This document shows positions 8,418 to 15,314 of a DNA stretch of 16,371 bases, piece after piece. The notes under the pieces were generated by a model. It worked only from the letters and a program-made list of their open reading frames with translations, was not told where the DNA came from and searched no databases. Numbering within the stretch: the stretch's first letter is position 1; each line of letters begins with the position of its first letter. The position numbers were made by a program, and so were the translations under genes. Source of the stretch: JAWXBG01 sp044375415 (GTDB lineage Bacteria > Bacteroidota > Bacteroidia > Flavobacteriales_D > Sanyastnellaceae); the NCBI GenBank assembly GCA_044375415.1, contig JBILMS010000066.1:1-16371 (forward strand), in the 5' to 3' direction.

Positions 8418-8437
8418 TTATGCCAACCCTGTAAAGC

Positions 8438-8490
8438 AAAAAAGAAACGCGTTCTTTCCCATTTCAGAAAGAATGCGTTTCTTTTTTTTT
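8438..8490. terminator. Long bidirectional terminator hairpin
   Basis: A 21-bp stem (8438-8458 with 8467-8487) has an 8-base loop and A and T runs at its two ends. The single imperfect pair is G-U on the plus strand and A-C on the minus strand. It lies just past the end of the minus-strand DUF937-like gene, so it should terminate that gene as well as any read-through from the fasciclin side. Confidence 0.9.
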
Positions 8491-8503
8491 CTTCTTATTG
8501 GAT

Positions 8504-8992
8504 TTAATTCCCTCCGAACAATCCTTTTACTTTATCCATCATTCCGCCGGCATTACCGCCCGTGAATTTAGAAACCATGTCCATGATGTTGTTGTCGCCG
8601 TCCAGTCCAATCTTACTCATGAGATCACCGGCGTCTGCCGCTGTGCCCGAATCCTTGCTTGCAAAACGATTCATAATACTTGGCAAAACCTGAGACGCAA
8701 TTGCTGCGGCTTTGCTTTCATCAATCCCGAGTTTATCCATTAGCGACTTTACTACATTTCCTTTTGCATCCTGATTAATTGGATTATTCTCGTCATTAGG
8801 ATCATCGTCGCCGTTGAACATATTCATAAGTCCCGATAAGTTTCCGCCACCTATCTGGTTTTTAATTGTCTCCATAATACCACCCTGCGCGGCGTTAAAG
8901 ACTTCATCCTTTTGGTGGTCGTCAATACCGGCGTTAGACTTAACCTGATCGCCTACTTGTTCTTTGGCGAATTGCATAATTTGATCGAGCAT
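8504..8992 (-). CDS. DUF937-like small protein
   Basis: This is a 162-residue, Gly-, Asp- and Met-rich protein. Residues about 1-55 (starting MLDQIMQFAKEQVGDQ) and about 76-115 (VVKSLMDKLGIDESKAAAIASQVLPSIMNRF) resemble helical modules of DUF937-type proteins. The C-terminus carries GG-rich linkers between short helices (IGLDGDNNIMDMVSKF, then GGMMDKVKGLFGGN). There is no signal peptide or membrane segment, and no function is known to me. An in-frame upstream ATG at 9076 would add 28 residues unlike the family, so I chose the ATG at 8992, where the expected MLDQI opening begins. It is a single gene, divergent from the PKD gene, and ends at a strong terminator. Confidence 0.78.
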   Translation of the reverse strand: MLDQIMQFAKEQVGDQVKSNAGIDDHQKDEVFNAAQGGIMETIKNQIGGGNLSGLMNMFNGDDDPNDENNPINQDAKGNVVKSLMDKLGIDESKAAAIASQVLPSIMNRFASKDSGTAADAGDLMSKIGLDGDNNIMDMVSKFTGGNAGGMMDKVKGLFGGN

Positions 8993-9157
8993 GATGTTGT
9001 GTATTTCTGTTTGGGTAAAAGTAGTAAATCGCAGAAATACAGAGTAATAAATTTCGGAATTACCTTGTGAACGCAAAATATTTCAATCCTTACCCAACGT
9101 TTTTGAGTTGCGTATCGTGATGAACCATGTAACGCAACAATAAAACTTCTTACAATT

Positions 9158-9511
9158 ATGAAACAATTATTTATCACCCTATTTCTGGCGGCACTTTCCA
9201 TTGCCGGATTTACCCAAGAAAACTGCAACCCCTATTTTTACTATTATTCCTACGACTTCGAAGATGGAACAAATTTTTCCCCATATATCTACAATTCTAC
9301 ATTAAACTACTTCTGGGATTTTGGAGATGGAACCACATCTACAGATATTTTTCCCTTTGTTGAATATGCTGCATCAGGGACCTATAGTGTGTGTCTGACT
9401 GTGAACAACAGCGAATTGACTTGTGAAGAAATAGTGCTTTTATTAAATCCAAGCAACGCCTCACAGATTGTGGGGCGTTGTTTTTTTGAAACACCAGGAA
9501 ATCGGACCTAG
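9158..9511 (+). CDS. Small secreted PKD-domain protein, probably 3'-truncated
   Basis: This 117-residue frame has a clear signal peptide (residues 1-20, ending GFTQ). One PKD-like domain follows, with YFWDFGDGTTSTD near residues 51-63 and GTYSVCLTVNN near 74-84; both are hallmark PKD strands. Cysteines at 23, 79 and 89 may form disulfides. It is very short for a secreted Bacteroidota PKD protein and lacks a T9SS sorting domain. From about residue 99 the frame runs into a terminator hairpin and its T-run, so the last 19 residues are unlikely to be native. It may be a decayed or deleted relic of a longer cell-surface protein, or a small secreted protein whose stop was lost by a frameshift (a TAA lies in another frame near 9440). 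Expression is uncertain. Confidence 0.6.
   Translation: MKQLFITLFLAALSIAGFTQENCNPYFYYYSYDFEDGTNFSPYIYNSTLNYFWDFGDGTTSTDIFPFVEYAASGTYSVCLTVNNSELTCEEIVLLLNPSNASQIVGRCFFETPGNRT
9454..9487 (+). terminator. Rho-independent terminator inside the 3' end of the PKD reading frame
   Basis: An 11-bp stem (CAACGCCTCAC with GTGGGGCGTTG, one G-U pair) encloses the loop AGATT and is followed by seven T. It precedes the in-frame stop at 9509-9511 by about 22 bases. Confidence 0.88.
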
Positions 9512-9569
9512 AAAAGACTGCTCATCTTATTCTATTTCAAATAATTAAGCTGGATTAAAATAAAAGTAG

Positions 9570-9577
9570 TATCTTCG
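9570..9577 (+). promoter_or_regulatory. Possible -7 box (TATCTTCG) for the J-KTSC operon
   Basis: It matches TAnnTTTG except for one base and lies 56 bases before the ATG. No -33 TTG is seen at suitable spacing, so this is a weak call. Confidence 0.3.
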
Positions 9578-9633
9578 CGCCCCGATAAAAAAAGTTAGAT
9601 CCAACGATTGGCTCTGCCATTAGGAAAACGAAC

Positions 9634-10086
9634 ATGAAAAAAATCAACGAATACCGTAAACTTCTGGGTGTCGAAAAGGCAACAGAATTAAAAGAGTTAA
9701 AGACTATTTATCGTTCGTTGATGAAGGAATATCATCCGGATAAGTTCGCAGACAATGAAGATCAAAAGCTCGATGCGGAAGCAAAAAGCAAAGAGATCAT
9801 TGAAGCCTATCACTTTTTAGTAAGCATTGCTCCTGAAACTATAGAGCAAACAAAAGAGGAGTATTTGCAGACATTAAACTCATCGGGTATTGCAGATTTC
9901 CAATTTGAGAAACAAACCTTAAAGGTAAGTTTCACTGATGGCAACACATACGAGTACTTCGGTGTACCACATAAGATCTATACGAAACTTGTGAACTCCG
10001 ATTCATACGGTCGCTTTGTTCGTCGTCATATATCCGAAGTCTATACTTATCGTAGTACAAGCAAGCGAGTGGCTGCGGAGGTATAA
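9634..10086 (+). CDS. J-domain / KTSC-domain fusion protein
   Basis: This is a 150-residue cytoplasmic protein. Residues about 5-65 form a J domain: YRKLLGV opens helix I, the HPD motif is at residues 34-36 (EYHPDKF), and helix III ends in IIEAYHFL. It can therefore be expected to stimulate DnaK-type Hsp70 ATPase. Residues about 84-142 form a KTSC domain, seen as LKVSFTDGNTYEYFGVP followed by YGRFVRRHISEVYTYR; this small fold also occurs at the C-terminus of some lysyl-tRNA synthetases. There is no Gly/Phe linker or zinc-finger region, so it is not canonical DnaJ but a specialised co-chaperone of unknown client. Its stop codon is followed directly by the ATG of the next gene, so the two are probably cotranscribed and translationally coupled. 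Confidence 0.9.
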   Translation: MKKINEYRKLLGVEKATELKELKTIYRSLMKEYHPDKFADNEDQKLDAEAKSKEIIEAYHFLVSIAPETIEQTKEEYLQTLNSSGIADFQFEKQTLKVSFTDGNTYEYFGVPHKIYTKLVNSDSYGRFVRRHISEVYTYRSTSKRVAAEV

Positions 10087-10470
10087 ATGACCCATAGCGA
10101 GGCCCGACTTGCATTACGTCCCGACTTGTCGCACCTGAAGACATCAGGCTCTTCCGAACATGAAATTTTTCAGAACAGTGTTTTGCGTCCCATTATAAAA
10201 ATGCAGCACTTCCATTTATTAAAGCTTGCGGAGGGAAATGAAAATGTAGGCGGGCTTAAACGCAAAGCCAAAAATGAAGAGCACTACAAAGTACTCGTCA
10301 TTGATTTTTTGAAAAAAAACGCTCCCCTTAAAAATCAGATCATCGGTATGATCATCGGTCACTTTACTGAAGAGGAGTGGCAATCGTATGCTTTGGCCAA
10401 AAGTGAATACAACAAGCGAATCCTTCAAATTTCAGGAGAGAGGATAGGTGGTGCGAGTTATGTGAGTTGA
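10087..10470 (+). CDS. Conserved hypothetical protein (Bacteroidota family sometimes labelled 'glyoxalase')
   Basis: This is a 127-residue soluble protein. The blocks LALRPDLSHL, ENFQN-like EIFQNSVLRPIIKMQ, and NQIIGMIIGHFTEEEW recall a small Bacteroidota family that databases often name glyoxalase. I see no glyoxalase metal-binding residues or repeated beta-alpha-beta-beta-beta unit, so I would not trust that name. The ATG follows the upstream stop codon without any gap (TAAATG), which indicates translational coupling to the J-KTSC gene. The family match is from memory; the function is unknown. Confidence 0.75.
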   Translation: MTHSEARLALRPDLSHLKTSGSSEHEIFQNSVLRPIIKMQHFHLLKLAEGNENVGGLKRKAKNEEHYKVLVIDFLKKNAPLKNQIIGMIIGHFTEEEWQSYALAKSEYNKRILQISGERIGGASYVS

Positions 10471-10492
10471 GTTGGGCTATTTTATTTTCTCT

Positions 10493-10652
10493 GTTGTCCG
10501 GTAAAAACAGAAATGCAAATTACACGCTTTAGTTTTTCTATAAACTTAGATGTAAATCTTCAAACAATACGTTTTGAAGGTCAAATGCATTTCAAGTTTT
10601 CGTTAAAGGAGCTACACCCCTCGGCTGCGCTCGCTATGTTTTACGGGACAAC
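10493..10652. mobile_element. Possible 160-bp mobile-element relic with 14-bp imperfect inverted ends
   Basis: GTTGTCCGGTAAAA at 10493-10506 and TTTTACGGGACAAC at 10639-10652 are inverted copies differing at one base. The interior (132 bp) has no coding potential that looks real and includes the GC-rich CTCGGCTGCGCTCG stretch. No target-site duplication is visible in the flanks. It could be a MITE-like element, an internally deleted insertion sequence, or chance. The right end lies 33 bases past the hipT stop. Confidence 0.35.
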
Positions 10653-10684
10653 AAGATTCTATTATCTACTGACAAATACTGGAT

Positions 10685-11626
10685 TTATTTCAAACGATAT
10701 AGTCTTTCGTTTATAATAGACTTGTACAGCTCCTTAAAGTCCTCACTCAAAAAGCTTCTATCTATCCAATCAAGCCATTTCGGTAATGCCCTTTCCATCT
10801 TTTCGAAAATATTTCGTTGCTGCTTTTCGTCCACGTTCAAAATGTTCATTGCCGCGACAAAATCTTGTTTTTTCAACTTTTTCTTTTTTCCATTTAATGT
10901 CAACGCCAATTCCTCTGCGTCTTCAGGATTTACCAAAGTTGTATTTACAAGGTCATACGCCGGAGATAATGTCATTCCCAAGCCCGGCCTATCCAACAAA
11001 GAGAAATTCTTCAAGTGCATATCAGCGTTACCGGTTATAAAGGAAAAGATCACCAATTCAAAAAAGTTAACGACGTCAAGTCCAGGTGTGGCCGAATATT
11101 TAAGTAGTGCCTTACCTATTTGCTCATAGCTGCCATGGTACTTATCTTCCGTAAGCCGCTCGGTAAGCTGACACATATCTTCCATAGCGAATTTACTTTT
11201 TTTTATTCGGTCTATCCTTTTGGTCACATAGGCCAGATTGCCCGACTTTAAACGAACGAGACAATGTGGTGCTGTCATTATTTTGGCCTGAGTAGCCAAA
11301 TGCATGGTCAGATCTTCCACTTCCGGCAACTGCGGATACAAAGCTGTAGGCGGTTTTAAAATATACCCGCCCCATAAGCCAACAATGGTGAATTTTCGTT
11401 CGGTGCCTTCTTTGCTATTTCCACTAATGTGCAACGATAGTTTAGCCTGCACCCCTGTTATGGCAGTTTGACTTTGAATTACCTCCTTGGCCAGTGGCTC
11501 CAAATCTCCTTCATCATATGGCAATTTTGGTGGAGTTGATTGACCAAACATCTTCTTCGAACAAGATTCATGAAAGTCCGATTCATTTTCAACTAATGGC
11601 TTATAGCAGTAAAAACATTTCCTCAT
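10685..11626 (-). CDS. hipT: HipT-type (HipA-like) serine/threonine kinase toxin
   Basis: This is a 313-residue HipA C-terminal kinase. The N-terminal 28 residues carry Cys4, Cys7, His19 and Cys22, a possible zinc-binding knuckle. The Gly-rich loop is AITGVQAKLSL (residues 55-65), where the E. coli O127 HipT has its autophosphorylated S-I-S. The nucleotide-binding Lys is Lys91 (YILKPP). The catalytic loop is GNADMHLKNFSLL with Asp202 and Asn207, and the metal-binding Asp is Asp225 in SPAYDL. HipA/HipT kinases phosphorylate aminoacyl-tRNA synthetases (GltX or TrpS in E. coli) and arrest translation; the target here is unknown. The gene overlaps hipS by four bases (ATGA), so the two are translationally coupled. 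The kinase lacks the N-subdomain of full HipA, which the neighbouring gene supplies. Confidence 0.92.
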   Translation of the reverse strand: MRKCFYCYKPLVENESDFHESCSKKMFGQSTPPKLPYDEGDLEPLAKEVIQSQTAITGVQAKLSLHISGNSKEGTERKFTIVGLWGGYILKPPTALYPQLPEVEDLTMHLATQAKIMTAPHCLVRLKSGNLAYVTKRIDRIKKSKFAMEDMCQLTERLTEDKYHGSYEQIGKALLKYSATPGLDVVNFFELVIFSFITGNADMHLKNFSLLDRPGLGMTLSPAYDLVNTTLVNPEDAEELALTLNGKKKKLKKQDFVAAMNILNVDEKQQRNIFEKMERALPKWLDWIDRSFLSEDFKELYKSIINERLYRLK

Positions 11627-11955
11627 GGTGTTTCCTCCTCTATTATTGCTTCAACACGTACTACACCTATACAATCTTTGCAACATACCATGAGTAATCC
11701 CATTCGGTCTCTCGGATTGAGTTTCCAGTTTTTTTCGGCTATGTCTAAAAGCCAACCTTCAGGAATAAGTCCATCAAAAAAGGGAAATAAAACGTTGGAT
11801 GTAAAAGGCGCTTCCTGCAAAGGCAGTGTTAAACTAACAGGACGAGAATTCGGCTGTTTTAAATATATATTGTCGTAAACAAAATGATACCCTTGGTCAT
11901 CTTGCGTGAGCAATCCTGCCAATTGATCTTCTATTTTTATTAATGCTTTTCGCAT
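11623..11955 (-). CDS. hipS: HipS-like protein (HipA N-terminal domain as a separate gene)
   Basis: This 110-residue protein corresponds to the N-subdomain-1 of HipA. It shows GYHFVYDNIYL, SLTLPLQEAPFTSNVLFPFFDGLIPEGWLL and RMGLLMVCCKDCIGVVRVE, the usual couple_hipA blocks. In the tripartite HipBST system of E. coli O127 the equivalent protein neutralises the kinase by contacting its active site, so it is the likely antitoxin here. It lies 43 bases after hipB and overlaps the start of hipT by four bases. I considered whether hipS and hipT are one hipA gene broken by a frameshift. Both have proper starts and family-typical lengths, and hipT has its own extra N-terminal segment, so a genuine split system is better supported. 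Confidence 0.88.
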   Translation of the reverse strand: MRKALIKIEDQLAGLLTQDDQGYHFVYDNIYLKQPNSRPVSLTLPLQEAPFTSNVLFPFFDGLIPEGWLLDIAEKNWKLNPRDRMGLLMVCCKDCIGVVRVEAIIEEETP

Positions 11956-11998
11956 TCAGGTTAAACGTGTTTATTAATCTTGAAATTATGATGGAAAA

Positions 11999-12208
11999 TT
12001 ATAAATCGGATTCTGTAGCCTTGGGAACAGCTCCTACCTGATATCCGAACATTTGCAGTACCTGATTTACTTTATCCAAGCGCAAACTTTCCTTGCCTTG
12101 CTCAAGTTCACGTATGAAACGCAAGCCCACTCCGGCCTTTTCGGCCAACTCCGGTTGAGTAAGTTTTACTGTTTTCCGTTTATCTTTAACAAAGTCTCCT
12201 AAGCTCAT
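11999..12208 (-). CDS. hipB: HipB-like XRE-family repressor
   Basis: This is a 69-residue DNA-binding protein. Residues about 5-60 form an XRE/Cro helix-turn-helix (KLTQPELAEKAGVGLRFIRELEQGKES) followed by LRLDKVNQVLQMFGYQVG, the pattern of the y4mF/couple_hipB family. An ATG at 12238 would add ten residues, but that start would be upstream of the predicted transcription start. The ATG at 12208 gives the usual MSLGDFV opening and an 18-base spacing from the -7 box. It is first in the hipB-hipS-hipT operon and would autoregulate it through the four palindromes just upstream. The C-terminal tail is short (about 10 residues). Confidence 0.88.
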   Translation of the reverse strand: MSLGDFVKDKRKTVKLTQPELAEKAGVGLRFIRELEQGKESLRLDKVNQVLQMFGYQVGAVPKATESDL

Positions 12209-12210
12209 AT

Positions 12211-12228
12211 TATACCCTTTTGGGTGCA
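12211..12228. promoter_or_regulatory. Operator O1 (TATACCC-TTTT-GGGTGCA), probable HipB site
   Basis: An 18-bp palindrome lies two bases upstream of the hipB ATG. It overlaps the end of the predicted -7 box and covers the expected transcription start, an ideal position for direct repression. Confidence 0.75.
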
Positions 12229-12234
12229 AATATA
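12227..12234 (-). promoter_or_regulatory. Predicted -7 box (TATATTTG) of the hipBST operon
   Basis: It is a perfect match to TAnnTTTG on the minus strand, 18 bases before the hipB ATG, implying a very short leader. No good -33 TTG is seen at the usual spacing; the -33 region lies at the edge of operator O2. Confidence 0.6.
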
Positions 12235-12251
12235 TCAATATTTTTCAAATT

Positions 12252-12269
12252 TGTACCTTTTCGGGTGTA
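12252..12269. promoter_or_regulatory. Operator O2 (TGTACCT-TTTC-GGGTGTA), probable HipB site
   Basis: This is the second palindrome, centred 41 bp from O1 and lying around the -33 region of the hipB promoter. It is the most degenerate of the four in its left half. Confidence 0.65.
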
Positions 12270-12292
12270 TTTTTATTAGAATCATTCAGATG

Positions 12293-12310
12293 TATACCCT
12301 ATCAGGTATA
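12293..12310. promoter_or_regulatory. Operator O3 (TATACCC-TATC-AGGTATA), probable HipB site
   Basis: This is the third palindrome, centred 41 bp from O2. Six of the seven positions in the two arms pair. Confidence 0.65.
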
Positions 12311-12332
12311 ATTATATAAGAATCGCACATTA

Positions 12333-12350
12333 AATACCCCAAAGGGTATA
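12333..12350. promoter_or_regulatory. Operator O4 (AATACCC-CAAA-GGGTATA), probable HipB site
   Basis: This is the fourth palindrome, centred 40 bp from O3. It lies about 130 bp from the hipB start, beyond normal promoter reach, which suggests cooperative binding, looping or control of transcription towards the glycosidase gene. Confidence 0.65.
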
Positions 12351-12421
12351 ATTGGAACATCTTGTTGCATGGGATAAAATTTGCCTTTGTAAAAACCCTA
12401 AGTGCGAATATCAATTATCAA

Positions 12422-12523
12422 ATGAAATTCATTCCTCGACATATTTCGGATGCCAATCCAAATAGAAATATACGCAAACGCATAGCAGAAGCAGCAAAGG
12501 ATCTATCCAAAATAATTTTGTAA
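12422..12523 (+). CDS. Possible 33-residue small protein or gene fragment
   Basis: A short frame runs from ATG to TAA. The product is basic and probably helical in its second half (NRNIRKRIAEAAKDLSKIIL). I recognise no family. It lies between the hip operators and the glycosidase gene. It may be a chance frame or a leftover of a deleted gene. The rest of 12351-12554 shows nothing beyond the glycosidase promoter. Confidence 0.2.
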   Translation: MKFIPRHISDANPNRNIRKRIAEAAKDLSKIIL

Positions 12524-12550
12524 GTCCTTATTTCATACTCTTTACATTTG
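12516..12550 (+). promoter_or_regulatory. Predicted promoter of the glycosidase gene (TTTTG-N22-TACATTTG)
   Basis: TTG at 12518-12520 and TACATTTG at 12543-12550 fit the Bacteroidota -33/-7 pattern with 22 bases between them. The ATG begins only five bases after the -7 box, so the mRNA would be leaderless or nearly so. Confidence 0.5.
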
Positions 12551-12554
12551 AATA

Positions 12555-15284
12555 ATGACAAGTACCAAACACGCCTTCAGACTTCTCTTTTTCCTGCTTT
12601 TCCATAGCGCCATAGTTTCTTCGCAGACCTCTGACACCCTAGCTGTTTTTCTCTCCAAAGAATCCGGAGAAGACATCCGATATTTTTCTTCTCTGAGACA
12701 ATTCGCAGATCAGGCAATTCTTACTAGAGCTAACGGTAAAATGCCCGTATTCTGGCATAGTTCACCGTATAAGGGTCAAGATAATTACGTCACCTATGAG
12801 TTTCTAATCGGGCATTCTACCGGTACCAGTTCCGGTATCCGGCATTTTGATCTAAGTCTGAATGGCGAGAATCTTTTTACGCTCATTACAACACCTAAAC
12901 AAACCGATTTCTCAGGATGGAGCGGAGCAAATAAGGCAGGCTGCGAATATCGATTCGTGCCTTTGGAGTATGATGTAAATGGAGATGTATTTGGCAAATT
13001 GTACATAACGGTTCCAACGGATAGAGTTCGAACAGAAGCTCGCTTCGGTTTATTCGGTCTAGATGAACAAAGCCGGGATTGGATGATGGTTTTCAAATAC
13101 AGTCGCAATTTGAAAATCGAAGTAGAGCCCACCAACCTGATCCTTCGCGAAGACGACACACGACAGATGAATGTCTACATCGACTATCCTTTGAGCACAT
13201 CCGGAAAGATCGATGTTTATAGTGATTCCTGGAGGAGAACTGACCATCTCAAACCGGGTTACAACAAACTAGGACTACCCTCCTACCCTTCCGATTTTAG
13301 CGGTAGAGATTCGGTATTTTTTATACTTAACAAAAGAGACACGATAAGGAAATATGTCGATATCCAAGCCATCAAACCATATACTTTTCACATCATCCAT
13401 CATTCTCACAATGATATAGGATACTCCCATTTGCAAACAGAAGTAGAACAGATTCAGAGCAACAATATCCGTGCTGCGCTTCGTTGGATCAATCAATGCG
13501 AGGCGACAGGCGAAAAGAGCATTTGGCATATCGAATCACTTTGGGCTGTCGAGAATTTTTTGCGTTCCTGCACATCGGAAGAAGAAAAGATATTTGTTGA
13601 GGCCGTCAAGAGAGATAACATCATTTTATCCGCTAACTATGCGAATATCATGTCCGGATTATGTCAGCCGGAAGAACAAAACTGGGTACTCGAATATGCT
13701 CGTTTACTCGAAACGAAATACGGTTTCGATATACGCAATGCCATGATTACGGATATTCCCGGAATCACCCATTCTGCGCTGGCTTCGTATGTAAACAATG
13801 ACATCCCGTATTTGTCGATCGGACCGAATTATGTAGAAACCCAACCGGACAAAGGCGACCGTGTGGGAGGCATTATACGCGAACAGGGAGATAAAGTGTT
13901 TTATTGGAAACCCGATATTAACTCCGACAAAAAACTGCTCGTTTGGACAGCAGGCAAGGGTTATTCATATTTTCACGGTATTACCGACGCAGCAAAACAG
14001 GCCTCGTGGGAAAACCGATTGTCGAAGTACTGCGAAGAGTTGAATTTCAAAAACTATCCCTACGAAATAGTTCAGTTGCGTTATACCAAAAATGCCGATA
14101 ATGGTCCGGTGGATACTGGTCTCTGTGCATTTGTTGAAGCATGGAATCAACGTTTTTCAACACCGCAATTGGTGATATCGGATGTCAACCACTTGTTTGA
14201 AGCAATGGAGAAAATACATGGCAAGGGTCTTCCTGTATTAACCGGAGAAATCTCGCCTTACTGGGAAGATGGCGCATGGTCTACGGCGAAAGAAGAAATG
14301 CAAAACAGAGAGATCGCACTTCGAACCATTGCCATGGAAAAGTATGCGCGAACAAATAGAAGCTACGATCAACATTCGAAAGAATTTTACACGCTGCGAA
14401 AAAACGTGGTTTTATTTCACGAGCATACATGGGGTTCTTGGTGCAGTATATCCGATCCGGAAATTGCCTTCACTACTGAGCAATGGAAGATTAAAAAGTC
14501 TTTTCTTGATTCAGCTTGGACACACTATCAATCGCTGGCTCGAGCCTTGAATTTCCATTTCACCATGCCGAGGATCAAAACTATGGGAGGTGCAGGCATT
14601 ACCGATTTTGAACTTGATATGCTTACAGGAGGACTAAAGAAAATTTTGGCTCATGAGAAAAATCTTGTTGCGGATTCAGCCGGATAAGCATTTTTCGAAA
14701 TAATTTATGTAAAAGGCATTGATCCATCGGTTCATCATGCTGCGCGATTGAAATCTTCTAAAATCATTTCACAAAGTAAAAATGAAAAAATAATTGAGGT
14801 TGAAATCGAATTGATGAATTTTAAAAGCTTTATTGTGCGCTACCACCTCGACCGCAGGACGGGCCTATTGCGATGTCATTTACAGTTTGACAAGATTGAA
14901 GAGCGCGACAAAGAATCGCTTCACATGGCCATGCCCTTCAATTTCACCACACCCGAATTGTCATACGGTTCGGAGGAAAAATTATTAACTTTCAACACCG
15001 ATCAATTGCCTGGTTCCAACAAAGACTTTATAAATGTCGAACAAAAAGTAGTCGTGCAAGAAGGTCATCTCAAAGCCGTCGTACGCTCACCTTTGGTCAA
15101 TATGTTTGAAATCGGCAGTATTATAGACGAAAACAGAACCTCCGGTGCCAAAGTTTGGAAAACCACAAACACCGACACATCCACTCTATTCCTTTACATC
15201 CTCAACAACTACTGGCACACCAATTTCAAAGCTTGGCAGGACGGAAAAATGGAGTTTGATGTAGAGTTGAGTGTGGAGCATTGA
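12555..15284 (+). pseudogene. Secreted GH38-like (alpha-mannosidase family) glycosidase interrupted by one in-frame TAA
   Basis: The frame encodes 710 residues to a TAA at 14685-14687 and then continues in the same frame for another 198 codons to a TGA at 15282-15284. The downstream part reads as the natural continuation (FFEIIYVKGIDP, DKESLHMAMPFNF, LVNMFEIGSI, LYILNNYWHTNFKAW), that is, the beta-rich C-terminal domain of the same enzyme. The N-terminus is a signal peptide (residues 1-24). Residues about 276-430 start the GH38 domain: HHSHNDIGY supplies probable zinc ligands His285 and Asp287, and TDIPGITHS supplies the probable nucleophile Asp400. FHEHTWGSWC near 621-630 provides a further metal-binding His. 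It would hydrolyse alpha-mannosides or related glycans in the periplasm or outside; the exact substrate is unknown. It is either a recent nonsense pseudogene, a read-through gene or a base-calling error. A stop at codon 711 would remove the C-terminal domain. Confidence 0.85.
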
Positions 15285-15314
15285 GGGGGTTGGCGAGGTT
15301 GTTTTGGGAGGATG

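Noticed and set aside
10513..10716. A plus-strand open frame of 67 codons over the inverted-end segment
   Set aside because: It has no recognisable domain, spans the right inverted end and runs antisense into the hipT 3' end.
10722..11129. A plus-strand open frame of 135 codons antisense to hipT
   Set aside because: The product is Ser/Phe-rich without domain features, and the opposite strand has a clear kinase.
10685..11955. A single hipA gene split by a frameshift
   Set aside because: The two genes overlap as ATGA, each has a family-typical length and start, and the kinase gene has its own extra N-terminal Cys/His segment. A native split HipS/HipT arrangement fits better.
14640..14760. A frameshift or separate second gene in the glycosidase
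   Set aside because: Frames at 12555 and 14748 are identical and the only interruption is one TAA. The short TTG-started downstream frame is the enzyme's C-terminal domain, not a new gene.
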